DNA of 64,000 bases from Citrus sinensis (lineage: Eukaryota > Streptophyta > Magnoliopsida > Sapindales > Rutaceae), in contig NC_068559.1 in the NCBI RefSeq assembly GCF_022201045.2, forward strand, positions 26,233,501-26,297,500. The letters are read 5' to 3'. Made by a program: the position numbers and the translations under genes. Shown in pieces: positions 36,734 through 53,460 of the stretch. The notes below the pieces were generated by a model. That model worked only from the letters and a program-made list of their open reading frames with translations, had not been told where the DNA came from and searched no databases. Numbering within the stretch: position 1 is the stretch's first letter; each line of letters starts with the position of its first letter.

Positions 36734-37785
36734 TAATTAAATTTTATATTACTTAAATACCATCAAACAATTTACCATTAACAACAAAATAGCATACTTT
36801 TTTAGAGACAAATTAATAATAAGTATAACTCAAATAATTTTACTTCCCAGATCCATCGTATTTGAAATCCTAATATGTTATTTACTAGCAACTTAATTTA
36901 ATTGCATATAAACCAATAGAATTCAATCTAGAATATGTATAGGGGAAGGAACTCAATTAGAAGTATCTTTTTTTAATTAGTGGAAACGTTTAATGCAAGT
37001 CTTTGTTTCAATCTCACTTAATACTAAACATGATGAATCCCCACTTAATTTTTCCGATTTGACATCAATGTTTATTTACCGTAAAATTGAAAGCTTCATA
37101 GACTGCCAGTAAACAAGGATGATGATAAATAATTTTAGTGGGTATTCCTAGAAAATAACAGAATTATTTAAAAATTACATGTTATAATGGGATTGGTTTT
37201 ATAAAATAAAAGGCGTGCTAATATATTATTTTAGCTTTTAAATGCTGGTTTAAAAGAACATATCTTTTTAATGGCGCCACTCATGGGCTGCTACAGTCTT
37301 CTCACCAAAGACGGCCCAGCCCTATAAAAAGGACTCGGATTTGACAAAAATGACTTTGGATCCAATCGACCTTTTCAGAAGCATACATTTATTTTTTATT
37401 TAATTTTTTAGCGAAGGATTTATTGCTCAGTGGTCGGTCGTGTACTTTGGCACCGCATCCAAACCACGAGTTAAACGAATAAAGATGTCTTCCGCCGCGC
37501 CATTCCCCTTTCTATCTCTCAAACACATAGCCATAGGCATCCGGCAAATATGAGAGGCGATTTTATTCAATCGGATAAAAAAACACATAATAGTTTGATT
37601 TTATTCAATCAGATTCAGATCAAAACACCGGTAAATGTTTGAATAAACAAAGGCAAACGAGTATCCAAAAATAATATATCTCTGCCGCTTTCTTTTGTTT
37701 TTCTTTATTCATTGGTGAGATTGCTCCTTCAAAATCAGCTTGGAACTTCTCTATATATGATATGACTAGATATTTCAAAACAAAT

Positions 37786-40700
37786 TTATATCTGTAGAGC
37801 AGATGCAATGGAACCCGCAAGACTGAGAACTTCAAATGGTGGTTTGCTCATAACCTCTTTTACAGTCACTGGGCAGGAGTCACTAATCCAGAAGTAGGTC
37901 AAGCCAGACTCAGGTTTTCCTACGTAAATAAACAGAATAGAAAGGAAGCGAGGTTACTGAACAGCATTGCAGAAACGGAAAGAGAATTAGAAAGATGGTA
38001 AGTAAAAACAATGACAACAGTAGTGTGACTTAAGATGTAAATGTAACTGAGTCTATGCATGCAATACCTCCAGTATCTTGTTCAAATCGTTCCCACGACG
38101 CGTTAGGAAAAATCCCATGCGTCACATAAGCGCTTATTTTTGCTGCTCCATGGGCTGCTAGCACTTTCTAGAAAGACATCAAGGTAATAAAAGGTTAGCA
38201 ATACTGTTTTGGGTTGTCAATCTTTGCATTAAATCAAGTCATTCATCACATCCGCAAACTATAAAACACAATCTTATCCTATATTCAAGCTTTCGTGATT
38301 TTGAAGTTCAGCCACTCTAAAAATCAACAATTTGGAGATGCGAATCTATGATCATTTTCTCTGACCATCCAACAGGAAACCAGTGCAACAAATTGTGTAA
38401 TCATGAGCCTATCTGGTTCCCATAAAGCAGGTTTCTACCGCAGAACTACAAACAATGCACCGTAACTTTTACACCAATGAACTTCTAAAATGCAAAAGCA
38501 ACTAAGATGGAAACCTTTAGTACCCCAAATTTAGGAGCTTATAAGCCTCATATTCTTTTATACTCAAATCATGTTAGTTCCCTGTGGCGAATTATAATCC
38601 AGATCTCAAAACTGTATGAGGACTAATACGGTAGAAATTGGAAATGTACAAAACAGAACAAAAAGTTATATACCTGACATTCAATTAGAGTGCCACCTGA
38701 TTGAACCAGATCATCAACAATCACAATGTGGCGTCCTCGAGGGTCTCCCTCCTTAATGCGTACAATCCTTTGGTTACCATCCCGAACTTTATTACAAACA
38801 ATCTGCGTATCAATAGTGTGAAAAATCTATGCAGGCACCCTAGTACAGAAATATAACAAAATGTTAAGCAGCACTAAGTTGAAAGGACTTGAGTATTGTT
38901 CTGGGTAAATATCATCTTTAGAAATACCTTAACACAAGCAAATCTATGTTGAGCAATAAAGGATAATCTCTTAAAGTAAACCAAGCAGATTTGTTAAAGT
39001 CATTGCAGCTAGAAGGCACAACATCGGAAGTAAATTTATTGTATATCATCCTCTTGGATAAGCTAGTAAACAAATAAGATGATACAGCTATCAGGAATAC
39101 AATAATGACACCTCCTCAAATATGATCACCCTTTATATCCTTGACAAACAAATGACCACAAAATCATACCCATTCACTTTGTTACAGGTAACAGTCCTAA
39201 CTCCATCCACCTTAGAAGGCTTGCAACCCAAAGCTCTTAACCAGAGGTCACCGAAAACCTATTGGATGGAAAAATTGTGCAGTAACTTATTAAATATCAT
39301 CCTATCACTTCCTCTTTATATATATATATATATAATGCTCGCATCATGGTTGGATTTTTGTGATTATATTGGTCTCAGAAACAGGTGAAAATTTCATTGT
39401 TTCCAGAACCTCATTCCTGCAGTCTGCTATGAAACACAAATCACTCTCTTTCTAGTTCGCTAAATCTATATTCCAAGGAAGAATGAGAATTCAGGCTTAT
39501 ATATTATTTATTCTAACAGCTGTTTTTGTATGCTGGTGCATGATGAACACAATATAAGTCAACGTAAGGCATCCTTAATACCATTGGAAAGTGCTGCAGC
39601 TGCTTATGAAATCGTTTCCATGCACCATCATCAGGAAAAGCAATGGAAATCTGTAAAACTGAAGAAAATCAGAGCAGAGAACTTATTGCAAAAAACCAAA
39701 TTTTCTTGAAGTAATTAATCTCATTAAATTAAACACTCAAGTCACTTAGAAGTCCAACTTCTACTTCAAGTAACAGGAAGATAACTACCTGAAAAAACTG
39801 ACTATTTGGAGTCAAGAATAACATGTGAAATATAAAAGAAGAGTCCTTAGTCACTTATTATTTAGGAATGGACTCAAATATATAAATTGCTACAGTTGAA
39901 AAATTAGTCAGATACAAACTCCGTGCTTATTTGCAGAACTTCAGTAAAAAGAAAAACAAACACTGTAAACTAACTTGACCACTGATAAGTAAGTTTGTAA
40001 TGTGGTCAACACATGGAGGACAAACTACAGATCTGACTCTGTCAAGTTCAAGGGAAAAGGAATATGATTTATCAACCATATTTCTTATTTACATTTACTA
40101 TGAAAACTACTCTGCTTGTGTGGATGCTGTAAGAACTATTACCTCTGGAGTTTCAAAAACTAAAATCTCCCAACTGAAAAGGAAAAAGAATCTTACATTG
40201 TCAGAATCAGGGAGCTGTTGGAGCCTATTTAACAGCAAAGGTATTGCACTTTCAAAGCATGGTAAAATAGTATCACCAAAGTAGAACCTCTCCTAAGAAA
40301 CCACCAAAAAAAAAAAAAAAAGCCAGGTGAGATAGTTAGAAAATGGTCACAAGCAAAGCAATCGAAGAAAAATATAATTGCTAATTAACTAGCGGAATAA
40401 ATCATTTCAAAATAAAAAACCTGCAATGCATGTATATCAAATGTCACTAAGCTAGTTGGTCCCCCCCTAGAAGTTGGTATATTTGACAAGATCCTAGCAA
40501 GAGTGAAAGCTGTTGCAACATCTCCCTCATCCTCCATGCGTTCAGAAGTGCCGGTGGGAAAGAAAGGAAGCACAAGTGTGAACGAAGAGACGAACAGTTT
40601 CGGCAACGCATAGATCACAGATAGCTGCTCAAAAATTTTACCCGGAGAACTAAAGGAGGCCAGAAAAGCTACATGCTGTCCACGAATGCCATGAGCATTT

Positions 40701-41555
40701 GGTATAAATAAGTTGGGGAATCCATCTTTGAATTTCCTAGAGTTTCAAATTGCATAAAAATGTTAAAACGCAATAACTAGAACTTGAATCATTTGCTTTT
40801 CTCAAATTTAGACAAGCAAGAATGGCAACTTAAGTAATGTCTAATTCAAACCTGTCCGTAGCAATACACCGCACAGCACAACTGCACAAGCTTATGAATA
40901 GTGATTGAATCATTTCACATATAATACTTGGTGAAAAATCATCACTAAATTGACAACGCCTTTTAGATGCGGGACCACAGGGGCCCAAAAGCTCTAATTT
41001 TGAGCTGATTTACAGAGCGAGAAATCAAATATATTTTTTCTTCTTTTTCCCCCATTTTTGTTGGCCATTTTAGTCGGATAAAAAATAACTTTTGGCTAAA
41101 ATTAAAAGCACCTGAAAAATTTGCCATTCCTCGTACATCTAACAAAACTAAAGGAGGAAAACATTAAGAAAAAGAAAATGGAGGGCGAAATGATAAAATT
41201 ACCTCCAGTTGATGCTACGGAGCTCAATGGCATCAGACTGAGCAGCCACTCGCTCAGCAAGCGAATGGGTCTCGGGGCAGTAAAAAAGGCAGACCTTTTT
41301 CATAGTCCTGGAAGCCGATTCCGAGGCAGACGTGGCGGCGGTGGAAATAGAATTTTGGATCAAATGAATAGGCTCCGAACCGGACTTGAAATCAATGCTC
41401 CATTTCTGAGGTTGATTCTCGAAGCTCTTGATTTGTCCACACTGAATAGTTTGGCTTCTGTTGGCGCATAAGAGCTTTGAATTGCAGTTGCTGGTGAATT
41501 TGAGAAAAAGTGGAGATGGAGGTTTTTGGGAAATGAACGCTGCAGGGGTCTTCAT
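37786..41555 (-). CDS. PRS3: Ribose-phosphate pyrophosphokinase 3-like, seven exons
   Basis: Exons, minus strand: 41555-41203, 40736-40421, 40292-40197, 39650-39582, 38802-38674, 38167-38068, 37919-37786 (398 residues). The enzyme transfers pyrophosphate from ATP to ribose-5-phosphate to give PRPP for nucleotide, His, Trp and NAD synthesis. Residues 1-84 form an extension rich in Ser, Asn, Gln and Lys; the conserved domain begins [18 protein letters not shown]. The PRPP-binding loop [11 protein letters not shown] lies at 306-316, and [20 protein letters not shown] at about 176-195 is typical of the class II (phosphate-independent) plant enzymes. It is closer to Arabidopsis PRS3 than PRS4. If translation starts at the internal ATG (41303) the protein is 314 residues and probably cytosolic; from 41555 the extension could be an organelle presequence. 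All introns are GT-AG. Confidence 0.94.
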
Positions 41556-41809
41556 TCCTCGCCGTTTTTGCGTAGCTTTCGTGTTGCGCTTGGAGACAGA
41601 GTCGGACTGTCATCTCCACATTACGATTTTGTCCCCTTGTTCCGTTTTTCAATTCCCACGTTTGTTCGTTGATATGCTATTTGCTGCGTGCTGCCTGCCT
41701 GCTATGACTATGAGCCATGAGGCACTGCTGCCCTCAACGACGCCGTTTATGTTCGGCAAAGCTTTTTATTTATTTGAGTAAAATATTTTAGCGCTTTTTT
41801 TTTTTTACA

Positions 41810-42033
41810 AGACAGCGTTTGTTTCGTTCTGAATTACAGTTTTATTTAAAATTATAAAATTATTTTAATAAATAAGTCTTTAAAATTTTTATTATAAAAT
41901 GAATGAAATAAGAATATATAATATATAATTGACATTTTAGATAACTAAATTTTTTAAAAAAACTCTCACATATCTACTCCCACTACTAGAGATAAAATAA
42001 TATATTTAATTTCTAAAAGTTCAATCTAAAAGG
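41810..42033. mobile_element. Partial MITE related to 43610-43989
   Basis: AGCGTTTGTTTCG opens a stretch that follows the order of 43610-43930 (AAATTATAAAATTA-TTTTAATA, ACATTTTAGATAACTA..., CCACTAGTAGAGA-CAAAATAAT-type blocks). The right inverted terminus is not found, so it looks truncated or rearranged. Confidence 0.45.
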
Positions 42034-43609
42034 ATTGAGCATTCAGTTGGATAAAAGTTGAATTAAATGTAGTCAATTCAGTTCAATTCGATTTTAAGGT
42101 AAAAACTAAGTAGTTCATAAATTCAAGAGCTGTTTGATTCTCATAATCGATTGGTTCATTGTTTGAATTTATATGTATGTGTGTGTGTATAATTTGTAAA
42201 CAATAACATTTATCTATTATAAAATTATTTTACATTAATCTTGTGTATAAATCATGAATGCAGTGATTATAATGAATTGAATTAAACGAAAAAAAAGTTC
42301 AAATATAAGTGAAAAGTTCAAAATTTTAGCCTATATAAAAGAAAAATTATCAAAATTCTTAAACTAAATAATATTAAATCGAATATAACCGAACTAAATT
42401 ATCTTGGTTCTGTTCAAATTTGTAGTTTAGGTCATATTTTGTTCATATATTAATGAACCAATCGATTCAGATCGGTTTAAGACAAAAACTGAAGTGAACC
42501 AATTATTGCCCTCCCCTATTTAAAACAAAAACCAAATAACAACAATTTTCTTTTTTTAAAAAAAAAAACTTATGGAACAAGCACTTGTGTGGGTATTAAA
42601 TAATCTATATTAACCTACACTTTCAGTTTATCATTATGTTCAATGGATACGCTTGCCATTATATGATTCGTGGCAACTATCATTTAAACAATTTATACGA
42701 CACTCATCTATTAAATGATTAATGTAAAATTATTTATTATTTTATCTACTATCTAATTAATAAATAGAACATCAGTTAGGACTCGAATTGAGACTAGAAT
42801 ATTAAAATCTCTATCACTACTCTTCATAATGTTCCCTTGTTTTCGCACACATCAATTTTGGGTTTTGGCCCAAGTTTTTATATATATGTCTATATATCTA
42901 ATCCATGCTACCCTTAGCCCAAGCAGGGTCTTCTTCAACGATTAGCTTACTAGTCCAATGGGCACTTATTGGAATTTGGGAGACTTATGTAAATTGATAT
43001 AAGTTTGAGCGCTGATATTTAAATCCCATATCTTATTTCAATAAACTTCATTAATCACTTTTATTATAATTCTAATTTTATCTTATGTGCAAAATTATTA
43101 AAAAAAATATAAGTAGTTTTTATTTTCTAGACTTTTTCATTTTGTAAACTGATATCTTTTGTAAATTTCATGTGAGAAAACAACTAAACCATCTTAAAAG
43201 ACAAAAAAATAATAATAATCACAATTTGGAAACAATTAGATAATCTCTTCATTGGCAACAAACAACATCGATTCATATCCAAAAAAAAAAAAAAGTGAGC
43301 AAGTTTACAAAACTCCATGTCTCCATCTGCCGCTTGGATTGTTGAAATTGTTCTTTGGATGGCTTTTCCATGGTTTTAATAAGAGAAAATGAGAGGAAAA
43401 AAAAATTATAGAGATTGAGTAGTTAGCAACGTACAAAATGTTTAAATTACTGACAAATGAGCAAGTGATTTTTTCTGTCTTAGATTGCTAAAACAACTAA
43501 CATGAAAATAGGAATTTTTTTTTTCTCTTATCTTGGCATTTTTTGGCAACTGACTAGAGAAATAAGAGGTTGAGCAATTAAAGAAGACATTGTGTCCAGC
43601 CTGAACTAA

Positions 43610-43989
43610 AGCTCCGTTTGATATAATTTTTTAAATAGAACTTATTTAAGTAAAGTTTTTATCTAAAAAATTTTAGTTGTTTGAGCTTTTTATTGAAAAT
43701 TGTAAAATTACTTTAATAGACAAGTTATTTAAAGTTATATTATGAAGAAATAAAATAAATTATGAAACAAATAAAAGATATCTTAGACATTTTAATTTTT
43801 TGAAAAAGTTTTTGATCCACTACTCGCAAAATAATACAATTTGAGTTTTACTAGTAGAGACAAAATAATTTATTTAATATTCAAAAACTTTACTCAAAAA
43901 ACAACCAAACAACGAAAAAAAATTAAAAAGTACTTATGCGATTAAAAAAACACTTATGACCATTTTAATAAATCATATCGAACAGACAC
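43610..43989. mobile_element. MITE, 380 bp
   Basis: The left end AGCTCCGTTTGATATAATTT and the reverse complement of the right end GTGTCTGTTCGATATGATTT are inverted repeats. TAA (or CTAAA) duplicates flank the element. A second, degenerate copy lies at 41810. Confidence 0.65.
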
Positions 43990-44117
43990 TAAATTGAGTA
44001 TTTGATGAACAAAGAGAACTAGGGGAATTCATTTTTTGTAGTTACAAATGAAGGGTTACAGAAAGTGTAGAATGAAAGATAAGGATAAATTGGGAATTAT
44101 ATAGAGTACACATGCTT

Positions 44118-44140
44118 ACACACACACACACACACACACT
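44118..44140. repeat. AC microsatellite
   Basis: About 11 AC dinucleotides, preceded by an imperfect ACACAT stretch. Confidence 0.85.
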
Positions 44141-44941
44141 AGAGTTGACTAAGAGATGGGAACTAGTGGGCATAGTAGTTCAAATATTACAACTATTTAA
44201 CATTCTTATTTAAATACCGCAGCGTTAACGTTGGAGCCCTTATCCCAATTGATTCCCTCATGATATAACCAACTATTTATTATCTTGTGTGCTTATCCTA
44301 ATCATAACTCCATATAAGTCAAGGTATAAGCCGCCTAGCTTTCTAATTTAATTTAATTTTTTTTTCCGTTGTTTTACCATAGATTACACACGAACCCAAA
44401 TCAAATCAGAAATTGGACCTCAACATTATAAAAATAAATGAGATGAACGTGTAAATTATTGCTCGAGCCACAACCACAACAGGGAGAATTGTACAAACAA
44501 ATTAATATCAACCACTACACATTTTGAGAGCGACTACTGTATAAGATTAATGTTTGGTATCCAAGCAAAAAACTTGACCCCAAAAGGCCTCAATATCTGC
44601 CAATGATTCACAGTTGAAGCTACACCACACTTCTCGCATGGACTTTATCCTTTTGTATCAAAATCCTAATATCAGTAAGCGCAATGATCCATCTCTTTTT
44701 TTTTTTATTTTCAGTGGTTCTGGTAATGCCATTGCATATTTGTTCTGTTGTCTCATATGAAGTCCTTTTATTTTTATTCTATATTTTATCTGACAAAAAG
44801 GCCTTTAAATAGAGAGCTGACACACACAACACAAGGCTTAGCAGGTGCGTGCATTTTTCTGTGCACGTCAGTGTAATTGTAAACATTCAATTGGCTCGAG
44901 CCGAAGTTAGCCCACAAGCACTCTCTCAGTTAAGATCCCAG

Positions 44942-45749
44942 GTAACTAGCTGCTTTTAACTGTGGATGATCGTTCTAATAACAAAATTTCCGCTTTTGAT
45001 TTATGTTAACCAACTGGGTCTCGTTTGACAATCTTTCTACTATCAAATGGGTATTTATTTATTTATTTGTATGTTTCTTGCTGCTGATGATTTTGTAGGA
45101 AGAATGATCATTGGTCAATTTTCCCACATTGATCTTTGCCCTTTTGTTTCTTCAAAATAGTCAAAATTTGTTGTTTGGATTTATTTTGTTGACGGCAAAA
45201 GAACGTTCGTTTTAGCTGTGATGCTCAGAGGAAGCTTCTAAGAACCTGTATAATCCTCCAGTTATATGTTTTGTCTTCATCAAACGACTTGCATGTGGTT
45301 GGTTCTTTTCAGTTGGCATGTGATTTTACAGTCAGGAATAATGGTAATTGTCCAGTGATTTGGTTTGCTGTGACCTCAGGAATTCACTATATTGGTTAAT
45401 AGCAATTAGCAAGTGATAAATTACACCAATCACTTGACAATTATTGTTTATGGAGTTTGCAACTTTCCATATAAACCCAATGATCAGTTTAATTATATTG
45501 GATTTTGGGTGGTTTCCAAATACGTTCCTTTAACAAATAATTGAAAGAAATTGTCACATCTTTATATTTTGTTTATAACAACATTTTTTTTTTGTTCGTA
45601 GAATGTTATTGTCATAAAGCATTTTGTCTTGGATTGCTATAATTCCATTGTTTTGCTTTTCCTATAATTTTCTGGTTCAGATCTGCACTCATAATTTGCT
45701 ATTTTTGCCGTCTTTTTGTATTTTGTGATACTTGTAAGAAGGCGTTTAG
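44942..45749 (+). other. 5'UTR intron of the GGAT gene
   Basis: A donor CCCAG|GTAACT at 44941/44942 and an acceptor GTTTAG|TACATC at 45749/45750 bracket 808 T-rich bases, ending six bases before the ATG. The exon upstream would contain the CTCTCTCAG stretch near 44920. Leader introns are common in highly expressed plant genes. Transcript support is not available here. Confidence 0.6.
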
Positions 45750-45755
45750 TACATC

Positions 45756-50127
<4,372 letters not shown>

Positions 50128-53124
50128 GGGACGTCCAAATTCCCAAAATTTGTATTATATTATTCAAAGGCTATAGAAAGCCATCGATATATGCTCCCTA
50201 CTTTCGTCCTAACCCCTTTTTAGTAGGAAAAACTTCAGTCGCTTGAAGATTGCCCATATTATCTCTGTTTGATTCCTGTTTCATCCCTTATAAATATTCT
50301 CTATGAATTATGAACATGTTGGTACTCAAAACATATCAGCGGTGACTAAAACTCTAGTTTCATGCTAGAAGTAAAATCTAAGGCTACATTATGATCTAGT
50401 TTTGACGATAGAATGTAGCCTTAGTATGGGCAGTGTCTTTCACTGCACATGGTTTGTCCCAAGCCAAAAGACTTACCGTCACAATTGGCCTTCGTTAAAC
50501 CTTGAGTAACATTTTGGGAATGCTAGAATAAAATAGCTCCATTTCTGCTTTAAAATAGAGGGCTTATCCCTGAGTGCTTTTGTAGGTAAGGCATATCACC
50601 ATCCTTGATGCAACTTTTAAGGGATTACAAATGGTGTCAAATTTATAAAATTTGGCATTTTTCATGCAGCGTCTAAAATTAGATCAATGTAAAGGGTTGG
50701 GCTATTTAAATCCATTAGACTACTTATTAAGTTTTTTACTAAATAAACTTATTACTGAAATTTAAATTTTTTTTTTTAATTTTTACTCTATAACCTATCT
50801 AAATACCTAATATAGCCTTACTAAAGAAATTATTATTAAATCAAATTTTAAGTAAACCGACCATTTTGGAATCTACTTCTTCATCTTTTTTCTTCTTTCT
50901 GTATTTTTTATTTCCCATTTACAGTCATGAATGGCTTAAAGAGAGAGTAATGGGATTAGCCACAATCATTTTTGTATTTGCAACTATAATGGTATTGAAA
51001 GTATTGTAAATCTATTGCAACACGAAGACTTGATAAGAATAAAGGAGTAGATACCAGTCAAGCAGACCTCAAATTAACCATACAAGGAATTGCATAAATT
51101 GGACAGATTTATTTCATTGCTCGCATCACAGTAGAAGTGCAAAAAAGGAATTCACGTTAAATTCATCACGCCAATCATACAAAATTAGTTTTTTTTTTTG
51201 TCCAAAAGAACAACAAAAACAAGCACTCTTAATAAATTTAATAGATCCTAAATCATCAAATAAAATTCTTTTTTTTTTTTAACTTGATTTTAATCGTTTA
51301 TTGTTTTAGGAATTCTTATGATTCGAGAGCCGTGTCTAAAAATCTGTAACTATCAATTCATTTTTTCCTAGATTTTTTTTTGTCCCATCCTTAAAAATGA
51401 TCGTGTTAAATTGTTAATAGATATTTTGATAATAAGAATTTTATAAAAATATCGGGTGTAGAAAGTATTTTGATAGAGTCAATAGTCACGCCGCAATTTA
51501 ATTCAAAACATAATCAAAAGTTCATGTTATAGTTTTTTTTTTTTTTTTCCCCTCATAATTAGTTTGAAATAGACATGGTTCTTTGAGCTTAGACATCTTA
51601 ATTGCACCATCGCATAACATGACCAACTAGTTGACCTTTAAGGTACCGTGCCTCATGACCTCAATTCCGTCCAACGACACCCAAAAAAAAAAAAAATAAA
51701 TTCCAACCATCTCTGGTGCCGGATTTTGGGGTACCTTGGTTACAGCCTCAGGTAACTATCTGAACAAAGTTCATAGATTTATTTAAGGGCGGGGCCAAAT
51801 TTTAATATATAAAATTATAAATATTAAAATTGCCAAGTACTATGCTTTAAGGGAAAGGATAGAAATATTCGCACAAATTCCTAGCAAAATAGACTGAACA
51901 CAAGCAGCTTGAATAGTGCTAGAGAAACACGAGAAAATTTTGCTCTCTCTTTCTACTCACTCATTCTCTCTCTATCTTTTTTTTTTATTGTTTCTCTAAT
52001 CTTTTTCTCGTGTTTTTTTATACCAAACATTTTTCTTACGGTAAAGTTGCTTTTGGATGTGAAACTACTTTTCATTTTTTTCCCCGTAATTTTCATGGCC
52101 ATTTATGCTACTATATCTACACCTTTTTTTTCCTTCTTTATTTACTAATAAGATATATAAGGATGTACTTCATAAATTTCAGATTCACGAATTATTCGAC
52201 GTAATTTTAAAATGAGGAAAAATATTGTTAAAAAATATTTAAATTTATATAAAAACTCGAGTATGTAAATGCCACCCTGACTCAGAATATCAAGAATTTC
52301 TCGAAATTAATTATTGTCAAATATCTAAAATTCCTAACCCTATTGCTATATTACGTATGTAGGTACTGAGTCAGCCTACACGTGCAAAACGCCACGTCAC
52401 TATCAGGAAATATTACATGCAAAGGGTAGAAAAATCAGAAAATCGAAGCACCAATGATGTCAAAAAAATGGAAAATAATGAGCATATTTTAACAACGACT
52501 GTTGATGATCCCCATGGCCCCGCCTAAAAGATTTGGCGCCAAAATCCAAGTCAATCCCCTACTGCTGCCCGCGGTCAGCCATTTTCACGGGCACCCACGC
52601 CCCTCTTGTTATATTATAAATTAGTATCAATTATTTAAAATAAAAATTATGCCGTCTCAGCTTATGTCACGAGTTTCCTCGGGTTCTCTTTTTCTCTCTC
52701 CTTGTGATTGGTACAGGCAGAACATTTGAAGCATTGAAACATTGAACATTGAACATTACTCTTTCTTTGTATTTAAACCCTATTGCATTACCTCTAGCTT
52801 TCTCTCACGAGTCATGTCCCCTCGTATGCTATAGCTTCTTAAAAGCACTTTCACTGAAGCAGAAACCCAAATCCAAAAAAAAAACCCCTTTTTTATTGTT
52901 TTTTTCTTTTCATTCTTTCACTTGTATCTTTTTCTCTATCACCAACCCTAACACTTTCCTTCTGGTTTCTCTTGATTCTCTTCCAATCCCTTCACAAAAA
53001 GAAAGAAGCAAGGGGGGAGAAAAAATAAAAAAAAAGAGCCTATCTTTATTCTGTGCTCTTTATTCTTTATTCTCTGTTATAGCACTTGATAAGTTGCCGC
53101 TGGTTGGTTGCTTTGCTCCAAGAT
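50128..53124. other. Intergenic region
   Basis: The start (50128-50300) is probably GGAT 3'UTR. The middle is AT-rich with several A and T runs and no recognisable gene. 52600-53124 is CT-rich and should contain the promoter and long leader of the SMR gene. A frame at 52749-53153 overlaps the SMR start in another phase and is not a recognised protein. Confidence 0.5.
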
Positions 53125-53460
53125 ATGGGGTTATCAGGGAAGCCTCAAGTTGACGGAGGGCTAGAATCCGAAGGAAAAAGATGGGTGATTGCAGGAATTC
53201 CGTTACGTGCTCCTTTAAAGCCTATATACACGAACCCTGTTCCCACAGCCGTTGATAAGGAAGTAGACAGCGGTACTGACGAAGAGCTTTCGACGACTCC
53301 TACGAGTGAAGATGCTAGAATTCCGGCGAAGCTGACGTGTCCAGCGGCTCCAAGGAAGCGAAAGTCTTCTTTGAAGTGTAATTATAGTGGCGTTAGAGAG
53401 TTCTTTTCTCCTCCAGATTTGGAATCTGTCTTTATACGCCATGTTGAAAGGGCTAACTGA
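53125..53460 (+). CDS. SMR: SIAMESE-related CDK inhibitor, single exon
   Basis: An intronless frame of 111 residues from ATG at 53125. Upstream in-frame codons lead only to a non-ATG extension, and homologous sequence begins at MGLSGKPQVDGGLESEGK. Conserved features in order: KRWVIAGI near residue 18; an acidic Ser/Thr stretch STTPTSEDARIP (56-67) typical of the family; CPAAPRKRKSSLKC (72-85), a basic stretch that may serve nuclear import; and the C-terminal REFFSPPDLESVFIRHVE (91-108), related to the SIM/SMR cyclin-CDK binding motif. Family members bind CDKA/CDKB-cyclin complexes in the nucleus, block mitosis and promote endoreduplication, often in response to stress or development. It looks closest to the SMR6/SMR8 subgroup, but I cannot fix the orthologue by eye. 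Confidence 0.88.
   Translation: MGLSGKPQVDGGLESEGKRWVIAGIPLRAPLKPIYTNPVPTAVDKEVDSGTDEELSTTPTSEDARIPAKLTCPAAPRKRKSSLKCNYSGVREFFSPPDLESVFIRHVERAN

Larger units (their letters stand above)
34271..37785. other. AT-rich intergenic region with two MITEs
   Basis: Lies between two convergent genes (TrpD-like and PRS3-like). 34271-34450 and 37500-37785 should hold their 3'UTRs. Apart from the elements at 35572 and 36171, it is AT-rich with no recognisable gene. Confidence 0.5.
41556..44880. other. Intergenic region between divergent PRS3-like and GGAT genes
   Basis: 41556-41800 is GC-richer and should be the PRS3-like promoter. The rest is AT-rich and holds the MITE-family copies at 41810 and 43610 and an AC microsatellite at about 44118-44140. 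No gene is seen. Confidence 0.5.

Noticed and set aside
52749..53153. 134-codon frame overlapping the SMR start
   Set aside because: Leu/Ser/Lys-rich translation of a CT-rich leader in another phase; the downstream SMR frame is the conserved one.
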